Part shown: one piece after another, positions 24,983 through 33,859 of the stretch
Position numbering within the stretch: the first letter of the stretch is position 1
Layout: every line of letters starts with the position of its first letter
Assembly: GCF_012271785.1 (NCBI RefSeq)
Contig: NZ_JAAWVT010000002.1
Location: 186,001-250,000 of the forward strand
Direction of reading: 5' to 3'
Source of the DNA: Paeniglutamicibacter terrestris
GTDB lineage: Bacteria > Actinomycetota > Actinomycetes > Actinomycetales > Micrococcaceae
DNA: 64,000 bases
Notes under the pieces: model-generated
Seen by the model: the letters and a program-made list of their open reading frames with translations, nothing else
What the model was told of the DNA's origin: nothing
Databases searched by the model: none
Program-made: the position numbers and the translations under genes

Positions 24983-25052
24983 GGTGGCCTTCCTGGTTTG
25001 TTGCATGTGTCGGGACCCGGTGGCACCGACTAACATCTGCTTTGAATTTACG

Positions 25053-25673
25053 TCAGGATTCTTTGGGGAAGCGACTGATTCCGCGCCAAGCTAAACGCGA
25101 GACCAAATCGCTGGCTTCTTCCATCGGTACCTCGTCGGCCATATCCACCCAATATCGCGCGGAAACTTGCGCCATACCGGCCAATGCCCGGCCCATCACC
25201 AGTGCTTGAGCAGCAGGCAATGAGGTGTCCGAGGCAACCACGTCCGCGATTTGCCGGGCGAAGGTTGCGTTGAATTCCTCGATCCGCCCACCGACCTCCC
25301 CATCGTTGAGCAGGTCCGATTCGAAAATGAGCCGGAAGGCCTGCGAATCACGGGCGATGTACTCGTAATATGCGCGGATCGTGGCGCTGACGCGCATTTT
25401 GTTATCGCTGGTGGAATCGATGGCCCGTTGCAACAGGGTGCTGAACTCGTGCATGTGCGCATCCAACAGGGCCAGATATAGCTCGCGCTTGCCCGGGAAA
25501 TGTTGGTACAGCACGGGCTTGGAGACCTCTGCGACTTCCGCAATCTCGTCCATCGAAGCACCGTGGAATCCATGGGCAACAAACACCTGTTGCGCAGCAT
25601 CGAGCAGCTGGCGGCGGCGTGCCTCGCGTGGCATCCGTTGAGTTCGGGCGGCCCGGATTTGGGGAATAGTCAC
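25053..25673 (-). CDS. TetR-family transcriptional regulator
   Basis: 206 residues from the GTG at 25673, with AAAGG six bases upstream. The N-terminal DNA-binding domain is typical: RRRQLLDAAQQVFVAHGFHG, ASMDEIAEVAEVSKPVLYQH and FPGKRELYLALLDAH. The C-terminal helical ligand domain is not diagnostic. The ligand is unknown; possible targets are itself with DUF3107 and the divergent moeZ-type gene 132 bases away. Confidence 0.87.
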   Translation of the reverse strand: MTIPQIRAARTQRMPREARRRQLLDAAQQVFVAHGFHGASMDEIAEVAEVSKPVLYQHFPGKRELYLALLDAHMHEFSTLLQRAIDSTSDNKMRVSATIRAYYEYIARDSQAFRLIFESDLLNDGEVGGRIEEFNATFARQIADVVASDTSLPAAQALVMGRALAGMAQVSARYWVDMADEVPMEEASDLVSRLAWRGISRFPKES

Positions 25674-25793
25674 ATCGGCCCTTTCGCGAAAGCTGTGCGC
25701 CCACCTGCAGCGGGCGACGTTGCGAACAAGTCTACTCTTCGGTAACGAGTTGCGTCGCTCACCATCCACGTTCCCTAGCGCGTCGCCACGAAC

Positions 25794-25799
25794 TATGGT
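25794..25799 (+). promoter_or_regulatory. Leaderless -10 hexamer of the MoeZ-type gene
   Basis: TATGGT ends six bases before the ATG at 25806. Confidence 0.5.
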
Positions 25800-25805
25800 T
25801 GAGAC

Positions 25806-27029
25806 ATGGATTTTCCCGCAGGACCCCGCGTACCGGAAGCCCCCGCTGAGCCTGGGGCGCTGCCCGCCCTGGTTGAACCGGCGCCGGCGCTGCTACCGGA
25901 AGAAATGCTGCGCTATTCACGCCAAATCATCATCCCCGAGATCGGTATGCTCGGGCAGCGACGGCTGAAGAACGCTCGCGTGCTGGTCATTGGGGCCGGG
26001 GGACTTGGCTCACCGGCGTTGCTCTATCTGGCGGCCGCAGGCATCGGCACCATCGGCATCATCGATGACGACGTGGTGGACGTGAGCAATCTGCAGCGTC
26101 AGGTGATTCATGGCACCGCCAGCGTGGGGGAGCTGAAGACCGATTCGGCCGCGCGGCGCATCAAGGACCTGAACCCGCTGCTCAACGTGCAGGTGCACGC
26201 CCAGCGCCTTGATGTCTCCAACGCCGTCGACATTTTTTCCGACTATGACCTGGTGCTCGACGGGACCGATAACTTCGCCACCCGTTATCTGGTGAACGAC
26301 GCCGCGTCGCTGGCCGGGAAACCCTATATTTGGGGTTCGATTCTGCGTTTTGACGGGCAGGTGAGTGTGTTCTGGGATGCCCACGGGCCCAATTACCGCG
26401 ACCTGTACCCCTCGCCGCCGCCGCCGGGAACCGTGCCCTCCTGCTCGGAGGGCGGGGTGTTTGGCGTGTTGTGTGCGCAGGTCGGATCCGTCATGGTGGC
26501 CGAAGCCATCAAATTGATCACCGGCGTGGGGCGCAGCCTGCTGGGGCGACTATTGATTCTTGATTCACTGGATATGCGCTGGCGCGAGGTGAGCTTGCGC
26601 CCGGATCCAAGCCTGCCGCCGATCACCGAGCTGTTGGAAAGTTATGACGACTTCTGCTCGATGCCCGAGCTGGACGCCGCGGGAATCAGCCGCACCAAGG
26701 AACACAGCATTTCCGCCAGCAGACTGGCCGAACTGCTCAAAGCCCGGGCGGCCGGGAGCGAAGATTTCCTGCTGATCGATGTGCGCGAAAGTGGGGAGGC
26801 GGAGATCGTCTCGATTCCCGGGGCGATACTGGCTCCGCGCGGGGCGATCCTGTCGGGGGAAATTGAGCTTCCCCGTGAGCGTGAGATCATCCTGCACTGT
26901 AAGTCCGGGGGTAGATCCTCCGAGGTGCTGCGCCATCTATTGGATGCTGGTTATTCCGATGTCCGCCATGTCTCCGGTGGGATTCTGGACTGGATCAGCG
27001 ACGTTAACCCGAGCCTGCCCGCGTACTAA
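25806..27029 (+). CDS. moeZ: MoeZ/MoeB-type adenylyltransferase-sulfurtransferase with rhodanese domain
   Basis: 407 residues. The E1-like N-terminal domain has VLVIGAGGLGSPALLYLA (nucleotide site), the reaction motif SNLQRQVIH, and DGTDNFATRYLVND. The adenylation-loop Cys lies in SCSEGGVFGVLC. The C-terminal rhodanese domain (~residues 300-405) has FLLIDVRESGEAE and the active-site loop HCKSGGRSSE. It would adenylate and thiocarboxylate ubiquitin-like sulfur carriers (MoaD, ThiS, CysO type) for molybdopterin, thiamine or cysteine synthesis. No sulfur-carrier gene is in the window. Mycobacterial MoeZ has the same architecture and neighbourhood. Confidence 0.9.
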   Translation: MDFPAGPRVPEAPAEPGALPALVEPAPALLPEEMLRYSRQIIIPEIGMLGQRRLKNARVLVIGAGGLGSPALLYLAAAGIGTIGIIDDDVVDVSNLQRQVIHGTASVGELKTDSAARRIKDLNPLLNVQVHAQRLDVSNAVDIFSDYDLVLDGTDNFATRYLVNDAASLAGKPYIWGSILRFDGQVSVFWDAHGPNYRDLYPSPPPPGTVPSCSEGGVFGVLCAQVGSVMVAEAIKLITGVGRSLLGRLLILDSLDMRWREVSLRPDPSLPPITELLESYDDFCSMPELDAAGISRTKEHSISASRLAELLKARAAGSEDFLLIDVRESGEAEIVSIPGAILAPRGAILSGEIELPREREIILHCKSGGRSSEVLRHLLDAGYSDVRHVSGGILDWISDVNPSLPAY

Positions 27030-27047
27030 TCCAGCGGTAGGAACCGG

Positions 27048-27103
27048 ATAAACAACACGACGCCGTGGGGAACGTTAGTTCCCCACGGCGTCGTGTTGTT
27101 TAT
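27048..27103. terminator. 26-bp bidirectional hairpin between moeZ and hemA
   Basis: The longest perfect stem in the window: 26 bp (27048-27073 with 27078-27103) with a 4-nt loop, between convergent genes. Confidence 0.85.
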
Positions 27104-27123
27104 AGCTGACGATCAGGCAGCGA

Positions 27124-28488
27124 TTAGCCGACCTGACGTAGTGCCGGAGACTGCATCGGTGCATCGTGATGTGCTGCAGCGGACTGAGTCCCGGTGACGG
27201 GGCAACCGGCGGCATTTTTCATCGACGGGGCCACGGGCGCATCCACGGCCAGCCCGTAGAGAGTCTCGAGCGCTTCAATGTATTCACCGGCGCGTCCCTG
27301 GGCAGCGAGCTCACGGGCACGGACCGTGGGCACATGCAGGAGTTGGCGCATCATGCGGCGCATCGCGAATTCGACCTCTTCGGCTGCCGCGGTGCAGCCA
27401 TGCTGGGCGCGAACCTTCTCAACCTCTGATTCCAAGACCTGCTGCGTGTGTCGACGCAGGGCCACGATGGCGGCATCTGCTGCGCGTTCACGTTGTTCGG
27501 TGGCGAAGGTCTCTGCGGCATCAAGCACAATGCTGCGGGCCTCTCGCAGTGACTGTGCCTGTTCCTCGGGCGCGGCCATGCGCACCGATTCCAACGTGAT
27601 TAAATCCACGCCGGCCAGCGCACCGAGTTCCGGGTCAAAATCGTGGGTTAGGGCCAAGTCGATGGCGACCAGCGGGCGCTCTGCACGATCCAGCGAGGTG
27701 ATGTCGCTGGACATCAGGCGGTGATCCGAGCCGCTGCAGCCGATGATGATGTCGGCGTGTGAAAGCGCAGCCTCAAGAGTGCTCTCATCAAGAGCAGTGC
27801 CGCCGCGAGATGCCACGAAGGCATCGGCACGGCCGGACGCGGAGTAGACGGAAACGTTGTGGGCGCCACGTTCGCGCAGCAGGGCCATGGTGGCTCCGGC
27901 GTAGGCACCGGTGCCGAAGATGACGATGTCCTTCGTGCTCCAGTCGGCGTCATTGCTCAAATCGGTCGCCAACTCCAAGGCAACGGAGACTACCGAGAGG
28001 CCGCGTGAACCCAAGGTGGTACGCGATCCGACGTCCTTGGCGGTGCGTGATGCGGCTTGGAAGAGGCGAACCAGGGACCCGGTGGCAGTTCCTGAGGCCT
28101 GTGCCTCATTCAGTGCCCGGCGTACCTGACCGGCGATCTCACGTTCCCCAATAACGGCGGAGTCGAGGCCCGCGCCGACGGAGAACAGATGCTCGATGAC
28201 ATCCGTCTCGGTCTTTGAGATGAGGGCGGTGGAGATGGTTTCCTCGCTCAAGCCGGTGCTGGCGGCGATCTGCGTAATCACCTCCGAGCGGGCTGCCGGA
28301 ACGTCCTCCGATTGCGGAACTTCGCAATAGATTTCGTAGCGATTGCAGGTGGCCAGGGTGATGGCGCCGGCAACCGGGCTGGCCGAAGCGAGCACGACTG
28401 AGGCGACCTGGGAGGCATCGGCACTAATTTTTGCCACTGTCTCGAGGTCGATGTCTGAATGGGAGGCAACGAGAGATAATAGAACCAC
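27124..28488 (-). CDS. hemA: Glutamyl-tRNA reductase
   Basis: First committed haem enzyme: reduces glutamyl-tRNA(Glu) to glutamate-1-semialdehyde with NADPH. 454 residues from the GTG at 28488, preceded by GGGAG five bases upstream; an ATG 12 bases further upstream is also possible, but homologues begin with M-V-L-x-S-L-V-A. The nucleophile is Cys48 in [23 protein letters not shown] and the NADPH motif [12 protein letters not shown] are present. The C-terminus carries an unusual ~40-residue tail with a Cys-Pro pair (C429-P430) and two His. Divergent from hemE. Confidence 0.93.
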   Translation of the reverse strand: MVLLSLVASHSDIDLETVAKISADASQVASVVLASASPVAGAITLATCNRYEIYCEVPQSEDVPAARSEVITQIAASTGLSEETISTALISKTETDVIEHLFSVGAGLDSAVIGEREIAGQVRRALNEAQASGTATGSLVRLFQAASRTAKDVGSRTTLGSRGLSVVSVALELATDLSNDADWSTKDIVIFGTGAYAGATMALLRERGAHNVSVYSASGRADAFVASRGGTALDESTLEAALSHADIIIGCSGSDHRLMSSDITSLDRAERPLVAIDLALTHDFDPELGALAGVDLITLESVRMAAPEEQAQSLREARSIVLDAAETFATEQRERAADAAIVALRRHTQQVLESEVEKVRAQHGCTAAAEEVEFAMRRMMRQLLHVPTVRARELAAQGRAGEYIEALETLYGLAVDAPVAPSMKNAAGCPVTGTQSAAAHHDAPMQSPALRQVG

Positions 28489-28625
28489 AGTGTCTCCCAT
28501 GGTAGCCCTTACTACCTGTTGTAGAGAAGCGGATGTGATCGGTTAGACCCTCACATGGGTCTTGTGGTGTTCGCTGGCGGCGTGCGGATTACTATTCGAG
28601 CCAACATGTTGGCAGAATCAATGCC

Positions 28626-29696
28626 ATGACGTTGAGCCAGAACCACCCGCTGATGGACGGTCGTACCGCCAATTCCCCGTTGATTTCCGCCTACCGCGGC
28701 CTAAAGCCCAGCCGCAGGCCCGTATGGTTCATGCGCCAGGCGGGCCGTTCACTGCCCGAATACCGCAAACTGCGCGAGGGCACGGAGATGCTCGAATCCT
28801 GCCTGCGCCCGGAGATGGCCTCGGAAATCACACTGCAGCCGGTCCGCCGGCACGATGTGGATGCCGGGATCTTCTTCTCCGACATCGTCATCCCGCTCAA
28901 GCTGGCCGGCATCGACGTGGACATTGTTCCGGGCGTCGGCCCGGTCCTCGCCTCCCCGGTGCGCACCGCCGCCGATGTGCGTGCACTACCGAAGATGGAT
29001 GATGCGGCGTTGGATCCGATTCGTGAGGCCGTCGCCTTGACGGTTGAGCAGCTGGGCAATACCCCGCTGATTGGATTTGCCGGTGCCCCGTTCACCGTTG
29101 CCGCTTACATGGTGGAGGGACGTCCGTCCCGCGACCACATGGGCCCGCGCACCATGATGCACGCGCAGCCGGGAGTCTGGGAAGAACTTGCCAACTGGGC
29201 CGCCGACGCCTCCGGTGCCTTCCTGCGCGCCCAGATCGAGGCAGGAGCCTCCGCCGGGCAACTCTTTGACTCCTGGGCGGGTTCGCTCTCGCTGGGCGAC
29301 TACACCAACTTCGTCGCTCCGGCCTCGGCCCGCGCGCTGGATCACGTCCGAGACACCGGCGTCCCGCTGGTGCACTTTGGCACCGGTACCTCCGAGTTAC
29401 TCGGTGCGATGCGCGATGTGGGAGTCGACGTCATGGGCGTGGACTACCGGTTGCCGCTGGATGAGGCCAATCGTCGTCTGGGCGGGAACATCCCGCTACA
29501 GGGCAACATCGACCCGGCTTTGCTCACCGCACCGTGGGAGGTCCTCGAGGCGCACGTCCGCGAGGTGCTGGCCGCCGGGGATACCGCCGTCTCACACGTG
29601 GCGAACCTAGGTCACGGTGTCCCGCCGGAGACCAACCCCGAGACGCTGACCCGTCTGGTCGAACTTATTCACTCGATCCCCGTGGCCGGGCGTTAA
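28626..29696 (+). CDS. hemE: Uroporphyrinogen decarboxylase
   Basis: Decarboxylates uroporphyrinogen III to coproporphyrinogen III; 356 residues, normal length. Both family signatures are present: RPVWFMRQAGRSLPEYRKLR near residues 36-55 and GFAGAPFTVAAYMVEG. It is the first gene of an eight-gene rightward run and is divergent from hemA across 137 bases. A TACTAT hexamer at 28590-28595 could be its -10, giving a short leader. Confidence 0.94.
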   Translation: MTLSQNHPLMDGRTANSPLISAYRGLKPSRRPVWFMRQAGRSLPEYRKLREGTEMLESCLRPEMASEITLQPVRRHDVDAGIFFSDIVIPLKLAGIDVDIVPGVGPVLASPVRTAADVRALPKMDDAALDPIREAVALTVEQLGNTPLIGFAGAPFTVAAYMVEGRPSRDHMGPRTMMHAQPGVWEELANWAADASGAFLRAQIEAGASAGQLFDSWAGSLSLGDYTNFVAPASARALDHVRDTGVPLVHFGTGTSELLGAMRDVGVDVMGVDYRLPLDEANRRLGGNIPLQGNIDPALLTAPWEVLEAHVREVLAAGDTAVSHVANLGHGVPPETNPETLTRLVELIHSIPVAGR

Positions 29697-29720
29697 GCTA
29701 GAAGAAGCATTGCCAGGAAT

Positions 29721-29765
29721 CGGTGTGCTGCTGGAGGTGCCACGCGCCGCACCAGCAGCACACCG
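29721..29765 (+). promoter_or_regulatory. Intercistronic hairpin between hemE and hemY
   Basis: A perfect 14-bp stem (29721-29734 with 29752-29765) and 17-nt loop in the 111-base gap. No U tract follows, so it is more likely an mRNA stability or processing element than a full terminator. Confidence 0.55.
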
Positions 29766-29807
29766 AAACCCGGAATCACGTTCCACGTTCGTTTTCCCTG
29801 AAAAGAG

Positions 29808-31787
29808 ATGATGGTGCCTAAGATCCAAGGTCAGCCAAACCGCGAGTCGGCCGACCCTGCCGGTGTGCCGGGGGATCCCGCGAAGGACCCCGAATCGCTA
29901 GCTGGCACGAGCACCGCACCTGGTGGGACCGAAGAAGACGCGGTGCTTACCTCCACCGGTGAAAATGAGCCCGTCGTTGCCTCGGTGGCACGCGGTCGAG
30001 TAGCGAGCGTCGGTTCGAACGCCGCGGCTCACGCCCTGCGTCTGCTCAACCGCGCCCGAGGTGCAGAAACTGGTGCCACCCACCCGCCCCAGCGCGGCAC
30101 CGAAGCATCAACCACCACAGTAGGAGGCGCCGAGCCAGGCGTCGCCAGTGAGCCAGCGCCGGTGGCCCCGGAACCAACCCCCGAGGTTGTCCCGGCCCCC
30201 GAAGCAGCACTGACCCCAGAGGTCGCACCGAGTACCGAGGTGCCGGCAACTAAGGCACGTCGAAGCCCCGTCGCCTCAAATGCCGCTGCCCACGCGATGC
30301 GCCTGCTGCACCGCGCCCGTGGGACCGAAACCACCGCCCCGGCCCCTGCGGCACCGAGCGGACCACTGGCCCTAGTCATCGGCGGCGGCATCTCCGGATT
30401 GGTTGCGGCCCGCGAACTGGTCATGAGCGGTCACCGGGTGGCTCTCCACGAGGCGCAGGGACACTTCGGTGGCTGCGTCACCGAGCACCAAGTCGCCGGG
30501 CTGAGTCTTGACGCCGGCGCCGAATCCTTCGCCACCCGCTCCACCGCCGTCGCACAGCTGCTGGGCGAACTCGGCCTGGGGGAGGACATCGTCACCCCCG
30601 AACCCGGGGGAGCCTGGCTGTACCTCAAGCGCGGGCACGACAACGTGGCCCAGCCACTTCCGGCCACCGGCATCTTGGGCATTCCCGGGGACCCGTGGGC
30701 CGATGAGGTTCGCACGGCGGTGGGCCGCAGCGGTGCGCTGCGTGCCGCGGCGGATCTGATCACTCCGGTGTCTAAGAAAATTCTTGAGGGCGAAATGTCC
30801 CTCGGCGCCCTGGTCCGCTCCCGGATGGGCTCGGCGGTACTGGAGAACCTGGTCACCCCCGTCGTGTCCGGGGTGCATTCGGCAGATCCCGATACCCTCG
30901 ACGTTGATGCCATCGCCCCGGGGCTGCGCGCAGCGGTGTTGAAGCACGGTTCGCTGGCCAAGGCCGTTGCCGCCAAGCGCGCCGCCGCACCCGCCGGTTC
31001 CGCCGTTGCCTCCGTCCGCGGAGGCATGAACCGGCTCACCACCGCACTCATCGCGGACCTGCGTGCCGCCGGTGTAGAACTGAAAACCAACAGCCGAATC
31101 GCCGCCATAGCGCCGGGGGAGAACTCCACCGGCTTCCGGGTCACCCTCGGTGAGTCAGCCGCCCACAGCGAAGCGGGCACCGCGCTGCAGGTTGACCGCG
31201 TGGTGGTTGCCACCGGCGGCGAACTGGCCGTTGAGCTACTGAGCGGGATTGATCAGGCGTTCACCGAGCATCGGCCGAGCACCGGAGCCGGCATTTCGCT
31301 GGTCACCCTGGTGCTGGATAAACCCGAGCTGGATGACGCACCGCGTGGCACCGGCCTGCTGGTCTCGCCCAGTGTGGATAACATCGGCGCCAAGGCACTG
31401 ACCCATGCCACGGCCAAATGGCAGTGGTTGGGGGACGAATCCGGTCCCGGTACCCACGTCTTGCGGCTATCCTACGGGCGGCTGAACGATAGAGCCTCCG
31501 CGTTGGTTAATGCCGATGACCGCACGCTGCGTGATGCGGCGCTGAAGGATGCCTCGGCGCTGCTGGGCATGGTGATTTCCGCCGAAGACCTCTTGGGCTT
31601 CGACGTGATTCGCTACTCCGGAGCACTGCCCTTCGCCACCACCGGACATGCCCGGCGTGTGGCGCAGATCCGTGCCATCGCCGCCACCCACCCGGGGCTG
31701 GATGTCGTTGGTGCCTGGCTCTCGGGCACCGGACTTGCCGCGGTGGTGGGCGATACACGCAAGAAACTGCGCATCACCGTGAGCTGA
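29808..31787 (+). CDS. hemY: Coproporphyrinogen III oxidase (HemY type) with long N-terminal extension
   Basis: FAD enzyme oxidising coproporphyrinogen III to coproporphyrin III in the actinobacterial/firmicute route. The catalytic part (residues ~186-659) opens with the FAD motif LALVIGGGISGLVAARELV and continues with GHFGGCVTEHQVAGLSLDAG and the C-terminal DVVGAWLSGTGLAAVVGD. Before it lie 185 extra residues, rich in Ala, Pro, Glu and Thr, holding two near-identical 19-residue segments (residues 70-88 and 157-175). The ATG at 29808 follows AAAAGAG closely. Annotated homologues are about 470 residues. Confidence 0.88.
   Translation: MMVPKIQGQPNRESADPAGVPGDPAKDPESLAGTSTAPGGTEEDAVLTSTGENEPVVASVARGRVASVGSNAAAHALRLLNRARGAETGATHPPQRGTEASTTTVGGAEPGVASEPAPVAPEPTPEVVPAPEAALTPEVAPSTEVPATKARRSPVASNAAAHAMRLLHRARGTETTAPAPAAPSGPLALVIGGGISGLVAARELVMSGHRVALHEAQGHFGGCVTEHQVAGLSLDAGAESFATRSTAVAQLLGELGLGEDIVTPEPGGAWLYLKRGHDNVAQPLPATGILGIPGDPWADEVRTAVGRSGALRAAADLITPVSKKILEGEMSLGALVRSRMGSAVLENLVTPVVSGVHSADPDTLDVDAIAPGLRAAVLKHGSLAKAVAAKRAAAPAGSAVASVRGGMNRLTTALIADLRAAGVELKTNSRIAAIAPGENSTGFRVTLGESAAHSEAGTALQVDRVVVATGGELAVELLSGIDQAFTEHRPSTGAGISLVTLVLDKPELDDAPRGTGLLVSPSVDNIGAKALTHATAKWQWLGDESGPGTHVLRLSYGRLNDRASALVNADDRTLRDAALKDASALLGMVISAEDLLGFDVIRYSGALPFATTGHARRVAQIRAIAATHPGLDVVGAWLSGTGLAAVVGDTRKKLRITVS
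30015..30332 (+). repeat. Duplicated 19-residue helix in the HemY extension
   Basis: Bases 30015-30071 and 30276-30332 encode SNAAAHALRLLNRARGAET and SNAAAHAMRLLHRARGTET: 16 of 19 residues identical. Many codons differ at third positions, so the protein sequence, not the DNA, has been kept. Each copy forms a basic amphipathic helix and is preceded by a basic stretch. Confidence 0.85.
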
Positions 31788-31943
31788 CCCCGCCGCCCGC
31801 ACAGCTCACTTCCGGCTCCCCAGCAAGGGATACGGACGCGAGCTGCGCAGGAAGAACACCACGAACCACCTCAACGTCGTAAAACCCACGAGAAGTGCCT
31901 CGCCGCAACGCGAAGCACAGCAAAGAAACAGGAGAATTACCCC

Positions 31944-32657
31944 ATGAGTGCAGTGGAATCCAACTCACCCGTCATCCGCGACCGTGAAGCAGCCGGTACC
32001 GACGCCACCATGTATTTCACCCTGTGGACCATCTTCAAGCGTGATTCGGATCTGGACCGCACCGAGGGCGTCGAGGCCTTTGACGCGCTGGTGGCCGAGC
32101 TGGCCCAAGACGGCGTGACGCTGCGCGGCACCTACGATGTCTCGGCCATGCGCGAAGACGCCGACGTGATGACCTGGGTCCACGGCCCGACCGCAGAGGG
32201 TTTGCAGGCAGCGGTGCGCAAGATTCGTCGCTCCTTCCTCTTCGCCGAAACCTCCATCGTGTACTCCACCATGGGTGTGCACCGCGAGGCAGAATTTGCC
32301 AAGGATCACTCCCCGGCCTTCGCCCGCGGTGTAGCCCCGGAAACCTGGATGACCGTATACCCGTTCGTCCGCTCCAATGATTGGTACCTGTTGGATCCCA
32401 AAGAGCGCGGCAAGATGCTGCGCGATCACGGCATCCTGGGTCGCGATTTCCCGACCGTGCTGGCCAATACCGTCGCCGCTTTCTCCTTCAGTGACTTCGA
32501 ATGGCAGATCTGCCTCGAGGCCCCGGAAATGATTGATCTGGTCGACATGATGCGCCACCTGCGCTACACCGAGGCCCGCAACCACGTGCGCGAAGAAACC
32601 CCGTTCTACACCGGTCGCCGCATCTCCACCGCCGAGGTCGCCGAGGTCCTGCGATGA
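31944..32657 (+). CDS. hemQ: Coproheme decarboxylase (chlorite dismutase family)
   Basis: Last step of the coproporphyrin-dependent pathway: two propionates of iron-coproporphyrin III are oxidatively decarboxylated to give haem b. 237 residues with the family pattern MYFTLWTIFKRD, MTVYPFVRSNDWYLL, KMLRDHGILGRDFP and FEWQICLEAPEMIDLVDMM. AGGAG ends nine bases before the ATG. Its stop overlaps the hemH start by ATGA, coupling decarboxylase and chelatase. Confidence 0.93.
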   Translation: MSAVESNSPVIRDREAAGTDATMYFTLWTIFKRDSDLDRTEGVEAFDALVAELAQDGVTLRGTYDVSAMREDADVMTWVHGPTAEGLQAAVRKIRRSFLFAETSIVYSTMGVHREAEFAKDHSPAFARGVAPETWMTVYPFVRSNDWYLLDPKERGKMLRDHGILGRDFPTVLANTVAAFSFSDFEWQICLEAPEMIDLVDMMRHLRYTEARNHVREETPFYTGRRISTAEVAEVLR

Positions 32658-33859
32658 GCCAGGCTTTTGACCCTCGCACCGGGTACGACGAATCCGGGGT
32701 CATGGCCCCGAAGGCCTATGACGCCATCTTGTTGGCCTCCTTTGGCGGACCGGAGGGTCAGGACGACGTCCTGCCGTTCCTGCGCAACGTCACGAAGGGG
32801 CGCGGCATCCCCGACGAGCGCCTCGAAGAGGTGGCGGTGCACTACCGCAAAAACGGTGGCGTGTCCCCGATTAATGCGCAGAACCGTGCGCTGAAGGCGG
32901 CCCTGGAAGCCGAGCTGGCTGCGCGGGACATCAGCGTTCCGATCTACTGGGGCAACCGCAACTGGGCGCCCTATGTCCCGGAAACCATCACCGAGATCTA
33001 CAACGCGGGACACCGTAAGGTGCTGATGCTCTCCACCAGCGCCTATTCCGGGTACTCCTCCTGCCGGCAATACCGCGAAGATCTGGGTGTTGCCCTGCGC
33101 GAGACGGGACTAGAGGGCAAACTCGAGGTTGACAAGGTACGCCAGTACTTCGACACCCCCGCCTTTGTGACCCCCTTCATGGAGGGCCTGAGCGATTCGC
33201 TGGCCAAGGTGCGCGAGCAGCTGCGCAGCAGTGGCAACCCCGAGGGCGAGATCAAAATTGTCTTCGTGACCCACTCCATCCCGACCTCCGACGCGCAGGC
33301 AGCCGGCCCGCGCGACCTGGTGGCCAATCTGGAGACCGACCTGTATTCGGCCCAGCACCTGGCCGTCGCAGACGCGATCCTCGCCGGCGTACCCAGTGCC
33401 GCGGGCCTGGAACATTCTTTGGTCTTCCAATCGCGTTCCGGTGCCCCGCACGTGCCGTGGCTGGAACCGGACATCAACGATGCGCTCGCGCAGTATAAGG
33501 ACGAGGGTATCGCCGGGGTCGTGGTGGTGCCCATCGGCTTCGTCTCCGATCACATGGAGGTGCTCTGGGACCTCGATACCGAGGCGAAGGACAGCTGCGC
33601 CGAACTCGGCCTGGCCTTCCATCGTGTGCCCACCCCGGGAACCCACACGGACTTCGTCTCCGGCATGGTTGACCTACTCTCCGAGCGTTTGGCAGGTCCG
33701 GATGGCACGGCGCTGAAGAGTGGCCGCTCCTCGGTGGCCGAGCTAGGTCCATGGTTTGATGTGTGTCGCCCGAATTGCTGTGCCAAGGTGATGCGCGACG
33801 GAACCGTCAAGCCCACCATCGCCGCCGTCGACTCCGAGGTCGGGGTGCCGGCACCATGA
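32654..33859 (+). CDS. hemH: Coproporphyrin III ferrochelatase
   Basis: Inserts Fe2+ into coproporphyrin III (CpfC). 401 residues. Recognisable blocks: ILLASFGGPEGQDDVLPFL, STSAYSGYSSCRQYREDL, VFVTHSIPTSD and GFVSDHMEVLWDLDTEA. Cys in YSSCRQY together with the C-terminal CRPNCC forms the pattern that binds a [2Fe-2S] cluster in actinobacterial ferrochelatases. It overlaps hemQ and hemC by four bases each. Confidence 0.93.
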   Translation: MSQAFDPRTGYDESGVMAPKAYDAILLASFGGPEGQDDVLPFLRNVTKGRGIPDERLEEVAVHYRKNGGVSPINAQNRALKAALEAELAARDISVPIYWGNRNWAPYVPETITEIYNAGHRKVLMLSTSAYSGYSSCRQYREDLGVALRETGLEGKLEVDKVRQYFDTPAFVTPFMEGLSDSLAKVREQLRSSGNPEGEIKIVFVTHSIPTSDAQAAGPRDLVANLETDLYSAQHLAVADAILAGVPSAAGLEHSLVFQSRSGAPHVPWLEPDINDALAQYKDEGIAGVVVVPIGFVSDHMEVLWDLDTEAKDSCAELGLAFHRVPTPGTHTDFVSGMVDLLSERLAGPDGTALKSGRSSVAELGPWFDVCRPNCCAKVMRDGTVKPTIAAVDSEVGVPAP

